A stretch of 64,000 nucleotides of DNA from Streptomyces regalis (GTDB lineage Bacteria; Actinomycetota; Actinomycetes; Streptomycetales; Streptomycetaceae), in the NCBI RefSeq assembly GCF_001509475.1, contig NZ_LLZG01000345.1:1-64000 (forward strand), given 5' to 3'. A program made the position numbers and the translations under genes. The notes under the pieces were generated by a model that saw only the letters and a program-made list of their open reading frames with translations, ran no database searches and was not told where the DNA came from. Below, piece by piece: positions 19,036 to 27,845 of the stretch. Each line of letters starts with the position of its first letter. The stretch's first letter is position 1.

Positions 19036-20172
19036 TTACTTGATGTGCACGCGGAGGATCTTGTCCTTGCCGGGTCCGAAGCCAGCGGTCCCCAGCCATA
19101 GTTCGTTCGCGCCGGGCACCTTCGCGAGGGCGCGCAGCCGGCCGTGCTGGCGGGCGAAGAAATGGCTCATCGTGCCGACACGCTCAGCGTTCCCGTCGAT
19201 CGGGGCGCGCCACAGCCGCTGCCCCCGGAGCGACGACACGTAAATGACGTTGTTCACGACCGCGAGCTGGGCGGGCGTGCCCTGTTCCGGCGTGGTGGTC
19301 GCCTTCGGGTTGGTCATGCCCGGGGCCGTGCAGTTGCCTTCGCAGGTGGGCCAGCCGTAGTTGGCTCCGGGCTTGATCAGATTGAGCTCGTCGTGCTTCG
19401 CGTTGCCGATTTCCACCGACCACAGCCGGCGGTTGCGGTCCCAGGCCAGGCCCTGCGGATTGCGGTGGCCGTAGCTGTAGATGTGGTTGCCGAACGGGTT
19501 TCCGGGGGCCGGAGCGCCGGTCTTGGTGATCCGGAGGATCTTTCCGTTGAGGGAGTTCTTGTCCTGCGCGAGATGCGGCTGGAGGGCGTCGCCGGTCGAA
19601 ACGTAGAGGTATCCGTCGGGACCGAAGGCGATCTGGCCGCCGTTGTGCTCCAGGTCGCTGTGCCGGATTCCGGTGAGTATCGGCGTGTAACCGCTGAGCG
19701 ATCTGCCGTCGTAGCTCATCCTCACCACCCGAGTCCCGGCCTTCGTGGTGTGGACGAAGAACACGCGCTTGTCCGACGTGCCGTTCCAGGTCGGTGACAC
19801 AGCGACACCCAGCAGCCCGACGGCGCCCTGCTGGACCGCGTACGGCACCTCGCCGACCAGCTTCTTGGAGCCGTCGCGGTCGAGGCTGTGGACCTTGTAG
19901 GAAAGATGTCCCGTCACCAGCGCCGAGCGTCCGCCCGGCAGGAACGATATGCCCCAGGGGCTGGTCCAGCCCTGGGAGAATGTGCTGATGCCGACCGGTG
20001 TGCCGCCGTCGCGGGCGGCCCTGTCGGCATCCGTGGCCGCGGCGGTGACGGACGGTACGTCGCCTGCCGACGCCGGCTGCGACAGGCCTGCCGCCAGCAG
20101 GGCGGAGGCCGCGGCGAGCGTGACTATGCAGTATCGGGACGAATGCCGCATCCAGCGGCCTGAATATCCCAT
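19036..20172 (-). CDS. Secreted PQQ-dependent sugar dehydrogenase (glucose/sorbosone dehydrogenase family)
   Basis: 378-residue six-bladed beta-propeller oxidoreductase. A Sec signal peptide (hydrophobic core VTLAAASALLAAG, cleavage after PASA near residue 36) predicts export. Family landmarks follow in order: GAVGLLGVAVSP, HNGGQIAFGPDGYLYVSTGD, YSYGHRNPQGLAWD and LNLIKPGANYGWPTCEGN. These match the PQQ-binding soluble glucose dehydrogenase/YliI family. ATG at 20172 follows AAGGAAGG. It is 46 bases upstream of pqqA on the same strand, so cofactor and enzyme are probably made together. The sugar substrate is unknown. Confidence 0.88.
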   Translation of the reverse strand: MGYSGRWMRHSSRYCIVTLAAASALLAAGLSQPASAGDVPSVTAAATDADRAARDGGTPVGISTFSQGWTSPWGISFLPGGRSALVTGHLSYKVHSLDRDGSKKLVGEVPYAVQQGAVGLLGVAVSPTWNGTSDKRVFFVHTTKAGTRVVRMSYDGRSLSGYTPILTGIRHSDLEHNGGQIAFGPDGYLYVSTGDALQPHLAQDKNSLNGKILRITKTGAPAPGNPFGNHIYSYGHRNPQGLAWDRNRRLWSVEIGNAKHDELNLIKPGANYGWPTCEGNCTAPGMTNPKATTTPEQGTPAQLAVVNNVIYVSSLRGQRLWRAPIDGNAERVGTMSHFFARQHGRLRALAKVPGANELWLGTAGFGPGKDKILRVHIK

Positions 20173-20316
20173 TCGACACCTTCCTTCGTTGCCGTCGTGG
20201 TGCGGCTGGAGTCCGTGCCGCTCTGCACAGAAATCTTCACGAATTGTGACCGGCCTGCCACATGAGGTGAGCCGCGAGGGTGAGCACCCCCGCGGCCCTC
20301 GCCGGCTCTGCATCCC

Positions 20317-20787
20317 TCAGGGACGCGGTCCCGCGAGCTGTCCCGCGACCGGCTCGGAAGGGTCCCGCTGGGCGAGGAGGCGTAGCGCGTCCCGTAGCAG
20401 CGTGCTGGAGGTGTGCACGGTGTAGGGGAAGTAGACGATCTCGACCCCGACCCTCGCGAATTCGGTTTCGAGCATCGTCCAGACGTCTGTGCCGAGCCAG
20501 TCGTCGCCTTTGAAGATGACGTCGAAGCCGAGTTCCTTCCAGATTGCGATCTTGTCGTCCACGGTCGCGACGAAGGTCTCGTCCACATAGCGCACGCTGC
20601 GGACGATCTGCAGCCGCTCGGCGAGTGGTACGACGGGCGGCCTGCCTTTCAGGCGCACCACGAGCTCGTCCGAGCAGACACCGGCGATGAGCCGGTCGCA
20701 GTGCCCGCGCGCCCGGCGCAGGATGTTCAGATGGCCCACGTGGAAGAGGTCGAAGACCCCCGGCGCGTATCCGAGACGTTCTCCCAT
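20317..20787 (-). CDS. TagD-like cytidylyltransferase (glycerol-3-phosphate or other polyol phosphate)
   Basis: 156-residue nucleotidyltransferase. The HxGH motif is HVGH at residues 16-19 (GVFDLFHVGHLNIL). RSVRYVDE follows, then GDDWLG at 94-99, as in glycerol-3-phosphate cytidylyltransferases. The RTEGIST loop of TagD is replaced by YTVHTSSTLLR, so the alcohol substrate may differ. The ATG overlaps the stop of the upstream propeller gene by one base. With the CDP-alcohol phosphotransferase at 31908-32624 it could supply and use a CDP-polyol. Confidence 0.78.
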   Translation of the reverse strand: MGERLGYAPGVFDLFHVGHLNILRRARGHCDRLIAGVCSDELVVRLKGRPPVVPLAERLQIVRSVRYVDETFVATVDDKIAIWKELGFDVIFKGDDWLGTDVWTMLETEFARVGVEIVYFPYTVHTSSTLLRDALRLLAQRDPSEPVAGQLAGPRP

Positions 20788-22337
20788 CAACGCTTTTCCT
20801 TCTGACGCTCATCGGCGACCGCGGCGACCGCGGTGACTACGAGCGCCTTCGACCTGAGTGAGGTGTTCTCGCCGTCGGTGACGGCGATCCGGTAGCGGTG
20901 GCGGGAGCCCGGGGCGACGGAGTCCGTGTACTCCATCGTGGGGCGGTCCCACTCGGTGGACCGACGCGTCGGCGAGGCCACGAGGTTGCCGTCCCGGTAG
21001 ATCCGATACGTGAGCTCCGCGTCGTCCCGGTCCCAGGTGGCACGCCAGGAGAGCGTGACCCGGCCGTCACGCGAGACCGACGCCTTGAGCTCGGGCACGT
21101 CTTCCGGGGCTCCCCGGTCGGGTCCGGCCGAGAAGCGGGTCAGGCTCTGCTGCCGTCTGCCGTTGACCTCGGTGAACTCGCCGCCCGCCCAGAGGACTTG
21201 GCCGACCATCTTCAGCACTCGGGGGCCGTTGCCCTCTCCGGTCCCTCCGTCGGTGTCGGGGAACCAGTGCAGGATGTGCCGGTCGCGGACCGACTGGGCC
21301 AGGAAGTGCTGGCGGTTGTTGAACTCGGGGAAACCACCGGGGGTGTCCCGGCAGTTGTGGGCGTGGGACCCGCTGTAGAGAACGCCGTTGTGCACGGCGA
21401 CGGCCTGGGTGGCGCCCAGGCAGGTGTCCTTCCACACCAGCTTGCCGTTGTCGAGGCGGCCGGCGATGCGGCCGTCGAAGATGCCCGTCCCCCTGCCCTC
21501 GGCCGCGACATAGAAGTTGGTCTCGTCGTGTGCCAGCGCCTTCACGGACGACCTCGGAGGCAGCCAGTCCGCGTACGAGGTCACCGTCTTGCCGGTGCCG
21601 GGGTGCAGGGCGATGAGGGATTTCTCCAGCTCTCCGTTGAGCATGTAGAAGTCGCCGCCGACGAGGAGCTTGCCGAATTTCGGCACGGCGAGGATGGCCC
21701 GTACGGGAGCGTCGATCTCCGTCTGGAACGGCAGCAGCTTCCCGCTGGGGGTGAATGCCGCGATGCGCTCCCGGTCCTGACCGTTGGCGACCATGAAGTC
21801 GCCGCCCAGATAGACGGCGTCGCCCATGGTCTCGATGGCCCGCACGAACGACGACAGATGCGGACGGAAGTCATCGCGCAGCGAGCAGCCGGCCGTGTTG
21901 AGCGCGACCGCACTGGACACCCCGGCCTGGCCGGCCTTGGTGAACGAGCCGCCGACGTACAGCACCTTGCCGTCCGGCGACGCCTTCAGCGCCCGTACGG
22001 TGTCACCGCCGCCGGAGAAGCGCGGGGCGCACGGCAGGAGCCTGCCGGTGGCGGCGTCGAACGCGGCGAAGTTCTTGCGCGCGACCTCCCCCCGGCCGGA
22101 CTTCGCGCCCGGCGGGCGGACCTTGTCGAAGGTTCCGCCGACGTACACGACACCGTTTGCGTACTCGATCGACCAGACGATGCCGTCGGTCTGCCAGGTC
22201 GCCAAGGTGTCGGCGGTCAGGGTCTTTTGGTCGCCGTCGGCTGCCGAGGCCGTAGCCGTGATGAGCGAGGCAGCCGCGAGGAGGGCCACAGCCGAAGCCG
22301 TGGTGGCCCCCCTCTTCATGCTTTTTCTGAGGCGCAT
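20787..22337 (-). CDS. Secreted beta-propeller protein with C-terminal fibronectin type III domain
   Basis: 516 residues. A signal peptide (KRGATTASAVALLAAASLIT, cleavage near TASA) is followed by a propeller built of repeats with a YVGGTF-like strand: YVGGTFDKV, YVGGSFTKAG, YLGGDFMVANG, LVGGDFYMLNG and WAGGEFTEVNG. The last 90 residues form an FN3-like domain (VTLSWRATWDRDDAELTYRI, then YRIAVTDGEN). It resembles delta-60 type repeat proteins. No catalytic motif is visible; it could bind glycan or wall. ATG at 22337 has GGGAAG upstream. It lies between the flippase and cytidylyltransferase genes. Confidence 0.75.
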   Translation of the reverse strand: MRLRKSMKRGATTASAVALLAAASLITATASAADGDQKTLTADTLATWQTDGIVWSIEYANGVVYVGGTFDKVRPPGAKSGRGEVARKNFAAFDAATGRLLPCAPRFSGGGDTVRALKASPDGKVLYVGGSFTKAGQAGVSSAVALNTAGCSLRDDFRPHLSSFVRAIETMGDAVYLGGDFMVANGQDRERIAAFTPSGKLLPFQTEIDAPVRAILAVPKFGKLLVGGDFYMLNGELEKSLIALHPGTGKTVTSYADWLPPRSSVKALAHDETNFYVAAEGRGTGIFDGRIAGRLDNGKLVWKDTCLGATQAVAVHNGVLYSGSHAHNCRDTPGGFPEFNNRQHFLAQSVRDRHILHWFPDTDGGTGEGNGPRVLKMVGQVLWAGGEFTEVNGRRQQSLTRFSAGPDRGAPEDVPELKASVSRDGRVTLSWRATWDRDDAELTYRIYRDGNLVASPTRRSTEWDRPTMEYTDSVAPGSRHRYRIAVTDGENTSLRSKALVVTAVAAVADERQKEKR

Positions 22338-22411
22338 GGAACTTCCCGGGTTGCAGCGAGTACGAGTGGTGAGGAGGGGAGGAGGTGTGGCTGTCTCGTT
22401 CTGAGACGGCC

Positions 22412-23956
22412 TCATGTGGCGCGTTCGCGCAGGACACCGACGAGTTCACGCACTCCCAGAGGTGTGCGAAATCGCCACAAACTTATACCGAATACTGAAA
22501 ATCCCGTGGTCATTGCGACGGCAAGTCCGACGGCCGTGTCACCAGTGAGCAGCCTCGCGGGAAGGACCAGCGCCGCCGTGAGGCAGAGCCCGGCGCCGGT
22601 CGCCAGGAGGTACCCGCGGTCGACGATGGAAAAGCCCGGGTGCCGTCGCACCAGGGCAGCCGAGACGAGGTTCTCGACGACGATCGCCGCTCCCCATGAC
22701 AGGGCGGCTCCCAGAGCGCCCCAACGGGGCACGGCAAGAACACCGACGACCAGCTGCACCGCGAACGCGACGCCGGTCACCGCGAGATGCCACGAGCTCT
22801 TGCCGGCCATCAGCAGCACCGTCTGGGCGTTGCCCACCCCGACGTTGACCGCCGAGGCAACACAGAGCACGACCAGCGCGTCCGCCCCCCGCACGAACTC
22901 GGGCCCGAACAAGGAAAGGACAGTGCCGGGAAAACTCATGAGGAGCACGAGCAGCGGCCAGGAGAACAGCACGATCCAGCGCGTCGAGATGCGATGCAGA
23001 TGGCAGGCCTGCTGGATCCCGTCCACGGCGAGGAGCCGACTGATCTCCGGGGCGAAGGCCAGGCGGATGGCGAGCTGGAGCAGCGTCGCGGCGACGATGA
23101 CACGGCCGACGGCTGTGTAGATGCCCGCCTCTTCGCTCGTGGCCAGGCTCGACACCAGGATGACGCCCACCCAGACCGCGCTGATGTCGAAGACGGAGGA
23201 GATCGCCCGGGGCGCGGCGAATGCCCAGAATCCGTGCCGGGTGACGGCCGTGCCGGGTCCTGCGGGATGTCCGAGGTGGGTACGGCGGCACCGGCGCAGC
23301 GCGTGCCAGGCGACGACGACGCCGGCCAGGGTGGGAATGAGCCAGGCGGCGGCCAGACTCAGCACACCGGGAGCCAGCAGCGCGACCGGTACGGCGATCA
23401 GCACGCGCAGGACCGGTTTGCCGATCTGCTCGACCCCGACGAGGGGAGTCACCGTGCCGTAGCCCTGGGTCGCGCCGAGCAGGATCAGGGTGACCGTGGC
23501 CAGGGGGAGGAACAGCGCGAAGAGCCGGACCAGCGTGACCGCGTCGTCCGGGGCCAGGTTCGGCAGCAGCGAGGTGGCCGTCGAGGGAGACAGGAACAGC
23601 AGCGCGGCGGCCCCGGTACTCACCACGGCTCCCGGTACGACCGCGGTGCGCAGCAGTGCCCCCACCTGCCGGCCGCCGCCTGTGGCCACGTCACGGGAGA
23701 CGAAGCGCACCAACCCTGTGTCGGCGCCGAGCTTGCAGGTGTTGCTGAGGATGGTGAAGACGGCAACGCCGGTGAACACCGCTCCCGACCCGTGCGCCCC
23801 AAGGGCACGAGTGACCAGCATGACCAGGGCGTAGCCGAAGACGGCGCTGACCGTCGAACCCAAAAAGCCCCACCACCCGCCCCGCGCCGTGGCGGCGACC
23901 CCGCTCCGGGCGGCCTTCCCGCCGACTGCGGGAAGGGCCGTGCCGGCGGCGCTCAT
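22412..23956 (-). CDS. Wzx-like oligosaccharide flippase (MOP superfamily)
   Basis: 514-residue membrane protein with about 12-14 hydrophobic segments. It begins ATARGGWWGFLGSTVSAVFG and GYALVMLVTRALGAHGSGAV, the usual first helix and loop of polysaccharide transporters, then LGADTGLVRFVSRDVATG. It should flip lipid-linked repeat units across the membrane. It overlaps the Wzz-like gene by four bases (ATGA). The last 12 codons (22460-22510) use AT-rich codons rare in Streptomyces, unlike the rest of the gene. Confidence 0.85.
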   Translation of the reverse strand: MSAAGTALPAVGGKAARSGVAATARGGWWGFLGSTVSAVFGYALVMLVTRALGAHGSGAVFTGVAVFTILSNTCKLGADTGLVRFVSRDVATGGGRQVGALLRTAVVPGAVVSTGAAALLFLSPSTATSLLPNLAPDDAVTLVRLFALFLPLATVTLILLGATQGYGTVTPLVGVEQIGKPVLRVLIAVPVALLAPGVLSLAAAWLIPTLAGVVVAWHALRRCRRTHLGHPAGPGTAVTRHGFWAFAAPRAISSVFDISAVWVGVILVSSLATSEEAGIYTAVGRVIVAATLLQLAIRLAFAPEISRLLAVDGIQQACHLHRISTRWIVLFSWPLLVLLMSFPGTVLSLFGPEFVRGADALVVLCVASAVNVGVGNAQTVLLMAGKSSWHLAVTGVAFAVQLVVGVLAVPRWGALGAALSWGAAIVVENLVSAALVRRHPGFSIVDRGYLLATGAGLCLTAALVLPARLLTGDTAVGLAVAMTTGFSVFGISLWRFRTPLGVRELVGVLRERAT

Positions 23957-25620
23957 CCTTTGGAGGCGGTGAGCGTGTCGTCCTGCGCGGACGAGCTCTG
24001 CTGCGACCGGGAGATCACTTCCTGCGTTTCGCCGCCGCCGTGACGCGCGGCCACGGTCAGACCCTCGGCCCCCTCGGCACGGGCGGCCGGCATGGTGGAC
24101 GAGCCCCGCTCCTGGAGACGGCGGACACGGTCCAGGGCACCGCGGAGCAGGCTTCGCCGGGTGCCCATGCAGAACACCGCTCCCACGATGCGCCCACCCG
24201 AGCAGCTGATCAGCTCGCGAACCTGCCTGAGGTCGTCGCGCCGGGTGTGCTCGATTCCGCCCACGATGAGGACACCGTCCGCGCGTTGGGCGACCGCGAG
24301 ACCGTCGGCGTGTTCGAGCAGCGGCCGTGTGACGACGACCGCGGACCTTCCGGAAGCGGCCGCCGACAGAACACGCGCCACCATGGGGGACATCGGGATG
24401 TCGCCGTTGGTGACGCCACGTCTGTCGGGGGAGAGTGTGATGCGCCCCGCCGTGCCCGCGTCGACGACGACCCGGCCGTCCAGGAGACGGGGCTGATCTG
24501 CGTCGTCACCCAAGTCCTCGGTCCGCAGCGGCAGTCGTGCCGCGAGGCCCGGTGTGCTCGCGGTGGCGTCCACCAGCAGTACGTCCTCACCGGCCTCGGC
24601 GAACGCGGCGGCGAGGTTGACGGCCGTCGCCTCGTCGTCGTGGTCCTGCTTCGGTGCCACGACCAGCAGTGTGCCGCCGGCCATTCGGGCATCGCCGTGC
24701 CGGAGATGGAAGGCGAGAGTGCGGTACGCCTCCGCGCGGCTGCTGGCGACCCGGCCGACCTCCAGCAGTTCGCTGTCGGTACCGGTCCCCGGGATGACGG
24801 CCAGCACCGGGGCGCCCAGCGCGCCCTGTACCTCGCCGACCGAGCGGGCCCGTGGTTCGAGGACGGACCGCAGCCAGGCGAGCACGACGGCCAGGACGAG
24901 ACCGCCCAACAGGCCGAGGCCGATGAGCGTCCCCGGCCCCGGCCCCGCGGGGTGCTTCGGCGGCTCGGCCTTGCGTACGACGTCGCCTCCGCTGGTGTCG
25001 CGGGCCTCCAGGTCGGAGATCCGCTTCTGCAGCGCGTTGATCTGTTCCCGCACAGCCGGGCTTCCGGGCTTGCCGCCTTCAGCGGTGTTCTTCATGGTCA
25101 GCGGGGCGATCTGACGCTTCAGCGTGCTCTTCATCCGCGCCGCCGTGGCCTCGGTCCGCTCCTTGCGGTCGGCGAGATAGGCGTCGACGAACGCGTTGGT
25201 GACCCGGGCCGCCCGCTTCGCAGTGCCGGCTGTGTACTCGAACCTGAGAATCTGGGTGTGCGGCGGATTGCTGACACGCAGCTCCTCCAGCAGCGCATCG
25301 GCACGGGAGGGTTCGCGCAACGACTTCGCGGCACGGGCCGCGACGGTGGCGCTGAGCGCGATCTGCTGCTCGGTGCCCATGCTCACCTGGCCGTCGACGG
25401 ACACGCCCATGGTGCTGAACGGGTCGACAGTCGGACGGACGAGGACCTCACCGGTGGAGGTGTAGTTGCCCGCGCGGAGCAGCATCAGCAGCAGTCCCCC
25501 GAGCAGCCCGAGGACGATGCCCAGCGCGATGGTCACGCGGTACCTCAGCAGCTGGCGCAGCTGATCGCGGAGCTGGTCCGGTTCGCCGTACCGGTCATCG
25601 AAGCTGGCGGAGCTGGTCAC
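23953..25620 (-). CDS. Wzz-like polysaccharide copolymerase with degenerate ATPase domain
   Basis: 555 residues. The Wzz domain spans residues 15-250: TM1 at VTIALGIVLGLLGGLLLMLL, a periplasmic part with TSTGEVLVRPT, and TM2 at GTLIGLGLLGGLVLAVVLAW. A BY-kinase-like cytoplasmic domain follows. Its Walker A position reads VVAPKQDHDDEATAV, lacking the GxxxxGK[ST] P-loop, although VLLVDATAS (Walker A') remains. The tail has no Tyr cluster. It therefore looks like a chain-length regulator without autokinase activity. It overlaps wzy by 26 bases and wzx by four. Confidence 0.82.
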   Translation of the reverse strand: MTSSASFDDRYGEPDQLRDQLRQLLRYRVTIALGIVLGLLGGLLLMLLRAGNYTSTGEVLVRPTVDPFSTMGVSVDGQVSMGTEQQIALSATVAARAAKSLREPSRADALLEELRVSNPPHTQILRFEYTAGTAKRAARVTNAFVDAYLADRKERTEATAARMKSTLKRQIAPLTMKNTAEGGKPGSPAVREQINALQKRISDLEARDTSGGDVVRKAEPPKHPAGPGPGTLIGLGLLGGLVLAVVLAWLRSVLEPRARSVGEVQGALGAPVLAVIPGTGTDSELLEVGRVASSRAEAYRTLAFHLRHGDARMAGGTLLVVAPKQDHDDEATAVNLAAAFAEAGEDVLLVDATASTPGLAARLPLRTEDLGDDADQPRLLDGRVVVDAGTAGRITLSPDRRGVTNGDIPMSPMVARVLSAAASGRSAVVVTRPLLEHADGLAVAQRADGVLIVGGIEHTRRDDLRQVRELISCSGGRIVGAVFCMGTRRSLLRGALDRVRRLQERGSSTMPAARAEGAEGLTVAARHGGGETQEVISRSQQSSSAQDDTLTASKG

Positions 25621-27070
25621 GGATGCCTCCTGTTCCGGGGATGGATGCGTGGCTGGGGGGCGCGGGCGGCGGCGCCTGTGAAGGGAACCGGATCGACCGG
25701 GCGGCGCGGCGGGTGATGAACAGCGGGGTGATCAGGAGCAGCAGCATCGGCCCCACGATGGCCAGGAGGCTGCCGCGCAGGAAGATCAGCTGATAGAAGG
25801 CGAAGGCAGGGACCAGCAGAAACGCCAGCGTGGCCGGTCTGTCCCGGAGTCGTTCCCGGATGTCGTCCACACGGCGTCCGGCGGCACCCAGCAGCCAGAA
25901 GACGGCCACCACGGCGGGGAAGCCGGCCCAGGTGTAGCTCTCGATCCACAGCGGTGCCGACAGGTTCCAGAATTCGTAGCCCGCGTGCTGAGCGAGTGTG
26001 ATGCCGAGGGCCTGCGGCTTCTCCGGCCACACGGAGCGCGGCACCATGAACACCACGGGACCGAGCGCGTCCGACGGCGAGAAGCCGTTCTTCTCCACGT
26101 AGTCGACGCCCGTCTGCATCTGCTGGAAGGAGTCGTAGTCCATGTTGGAGGTGAGCTGCTCCGTCAGGCTCACCACATGGACGGCTTCCCGTTGGCTGTA
26201 ACGGAAGTAGTCGCTGTACGGGAAGACGAGCAGCACCATCGCCGTGAGTGCCGCGGCGGTGATGCGAAAGACCCGTGGCCGGTTGAACCGGCTCCATGAG
26301 AACAGCAGTGCCAGAAGGACGGTTCCGGCCCAGAAGCGCGGCCTGCTGATCGGGTTGTTCACGACCACATTGAGCCCGAGCAGCAGCGGGAGCAGCATCC
26401 AGCGGACGCCGCGCAGCAACCGGTCGCCCGTCGTGCGGCGGGGCAGGTGGATCAGGCCCATCAACGCCCAGAAGGCGGGGACGGCGAGGATCCAGGTACG
26501 CAGCGTGCGCTCCGTGTCGGTCGCGGCCTCCGACTGCCACAGTGCCTGTCTGCTGGTGAAGAAGGCGGCCCATCCTCCCATCCGGGGGATGAGGACGACC
26601 GCGAGAACGAGTGACAGGCCGGACAGCAGAAGCACGGGCAAGGGTGCGAGCCTGCGGCAGAGCAGCGGTTCGAGGACGGGCGAGCGCTTCTCGGCACGCC
26701 TGGCGGCCAGTGCCGATCCGGCGCTGTAGGCGAGGAGCCCGACTTCGATCAGGACGGTGACGGAGAAGGCGTTGGCGTCGTCGGTCCGGTATCCGAGGGG
26801 GTAGGTGTCGGTGGCGAGCATGGCGAGCGGTGCCAGCCCGAGCCATACATAGGCGAAGAGCCAGAAACCGAAGGCGACGAAACGTACCGACGTACCGGTG
26901 AGCACCCAGGTGAGCGCACAACCAGTGTGCGCCACGACGACACACTGCACCACGAGTGCGGCGAGGATGTGCCCTTCCGAGGTCTGCAGGATCAGCCCCG
27001 GCAGCAGGCCGATGAGTACAGCGGCCCAGGCGCATACCGCGGCCACGTGACGTTCTTGACTGCCCTGCAC
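25595..27070 (-). CDS. Wzy-like polysaccharide polymerase (O-antigen polymerase type)
   Basis: 491-residue membrane protein with about 11-12 hydrophobic segments and a large extracytoplasmic loop (residues about 300-380, including MDYDSFQQMQTGVDYVEKNG and VVFMVPRSVWPEKPQALG). This layout is typical of polymerases that join repeat units after flipping. GTG at 27070 is preceded by AGAGGGG at good spacing. ATG at 27085 would add five residues but has no ribosome site. Such proteins diverge strongly, so the call rests on topology and neighbours (wzx, wzz). Confidence 0.72.
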   Translation of the reverse strand: MQGSQERHVAAVCAWAAVLIGLLPGLILQTSEGHILAALVVQCVVVAHTGCALTWVLTGTSVRFVAFGFWLFAYVWLGLAPLAMLATDTYPLGYRTDDANAFSVTVLIEVGLLAYSAGSALAARRAEKRSPVLEPLLCRRLAPLPVLLLSGLSLVLAVVLIPRMGGWAAFFTSRQALWQSEAATDTERTLRTWILAVPAFWALMGLIHLPRRTTGDRLLRGVRWMLLPLLLGLNVVVNNPISRPRFWAGTVLLALLFSWSRFNRPRVFRITAAALTAMVLLVFPYSDYFRYSQREAVHVVSLTEQLTSNMDYDSFQQMQTGVDYVEKNGFSPSDALGPVVFMVPRSVWPEKPQALGITLAQHAGYEFWNLSAPLWIESYTWAGFPAVVAVFWLLGAAGRRVDDIRERLRDRPATLAFLLVPAFAFYQLIFLRGSLLAIVGPMLLLLITPLFITRRAARSIRFPSQAPPPAPPSHASIPGTGGIRDQLRQLR

Positions 27071-27114
27071 CTGCACCCCTCTCATGACGCACAAATGGGT
27101 TGGATATGGATGCG

Positions 27115-27798
27115 TTATGTCTTCGGCCGGCAGATCATGAAGTACTGCGAGCTCAGCCACCAGGGCATGTTCGGCACCGGGCTCATATGCACGGCCTCGA
27201 TGTGAAATCGCACGCGCACGATCTCCCGCAGTTCACGGAAATCAAATCCCTTGTGTGTCGTGCGCGGGTTCTTCGGGCGGCTCACGGGCTTTCCGACCAT
27301 CGCTCTCAGCACTTCTGCAGGCGTGTACTCCGACTTGAGTGAGCGGCTGCGAATCATCCAGTTCGACACCTTGGGTACGATCGCCAGCCCGCACATGATC
27401 GGCACGGAGATCACGAACGCGCCGTTCGGCTTGAGAATGCGCGACGTGTCTTCAAGCAGAGCGTCGAGTTCGTCTTCGTAAAGATGCTCGCAGACCTCGA
27501 ACGCCGTCAGCACATCCACGCTTTGCGCGGCGACGCTTTCAATCGATTCCGCGTACTTCAATTCGGGGTATGTCGGCTCCATGTACGGGTCGCATCCGAC
27601 CAGCGCGATGTCAGGGCGCGCCTTGCCTAGCATGTGCAGGAAAAGCCCCGGCCCGGCACCGAAATCGAGGACGGTGCCGTAATTCGGGCACACCCCGGCG
27701 ACCAGCTTGATCGCCATCGCCGTGCGCGTACGGTGAGCAAAACGTGCCAGCGGATTTCCGGATTCCACTGTTTGCTCTGCGTAGGAAATTTGTCGCAT
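27115..27798 (-). CDS. Class I SAM-dependent methyltransferase
   Basis: 227 residues. The SAM-binding motif I is VLDFGAGPGLFLHML near residues 43-57, with motif II VGCDPYM and the post-motif DVLTAFEVCEHLYEDELDAL. It belongs to the Methyltransf_11/23 type often found in capsule clusters, where it methylates a sugar or a lipid carrier-bound unit. ATG at 27798 follows GGGAG. It lies 44 bases upstream of wzy and 47 bases after a GT4 gene. Confidence 0.85.
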   Translation of the reverse strand: MRQISYAEQTVESGNPLARFAHRTRTAMAIKLVAGVCPNYGTVLDFGAGPGLFLHMLGKARPDIALVGCDPYMEPTYPELKYAESIESVAAQSVDVLTAFEVCEHLYEDELDALLEDTSRILKPNGAFVISVPIMCGLAIVPKVSNWMIRSRSLKSEYTPAEVLRAMVGKPVSRPKNPRTTHKGFDFRELREIVRVRFHIEAVHMSPVPNMPWWLSSQYFMICRPKT

Positions 27799-27845
27799 CG
27801 AGAGCTCCCAACGTCGACTTTCGCCAATCGGCCCGAGTTTCCTGC

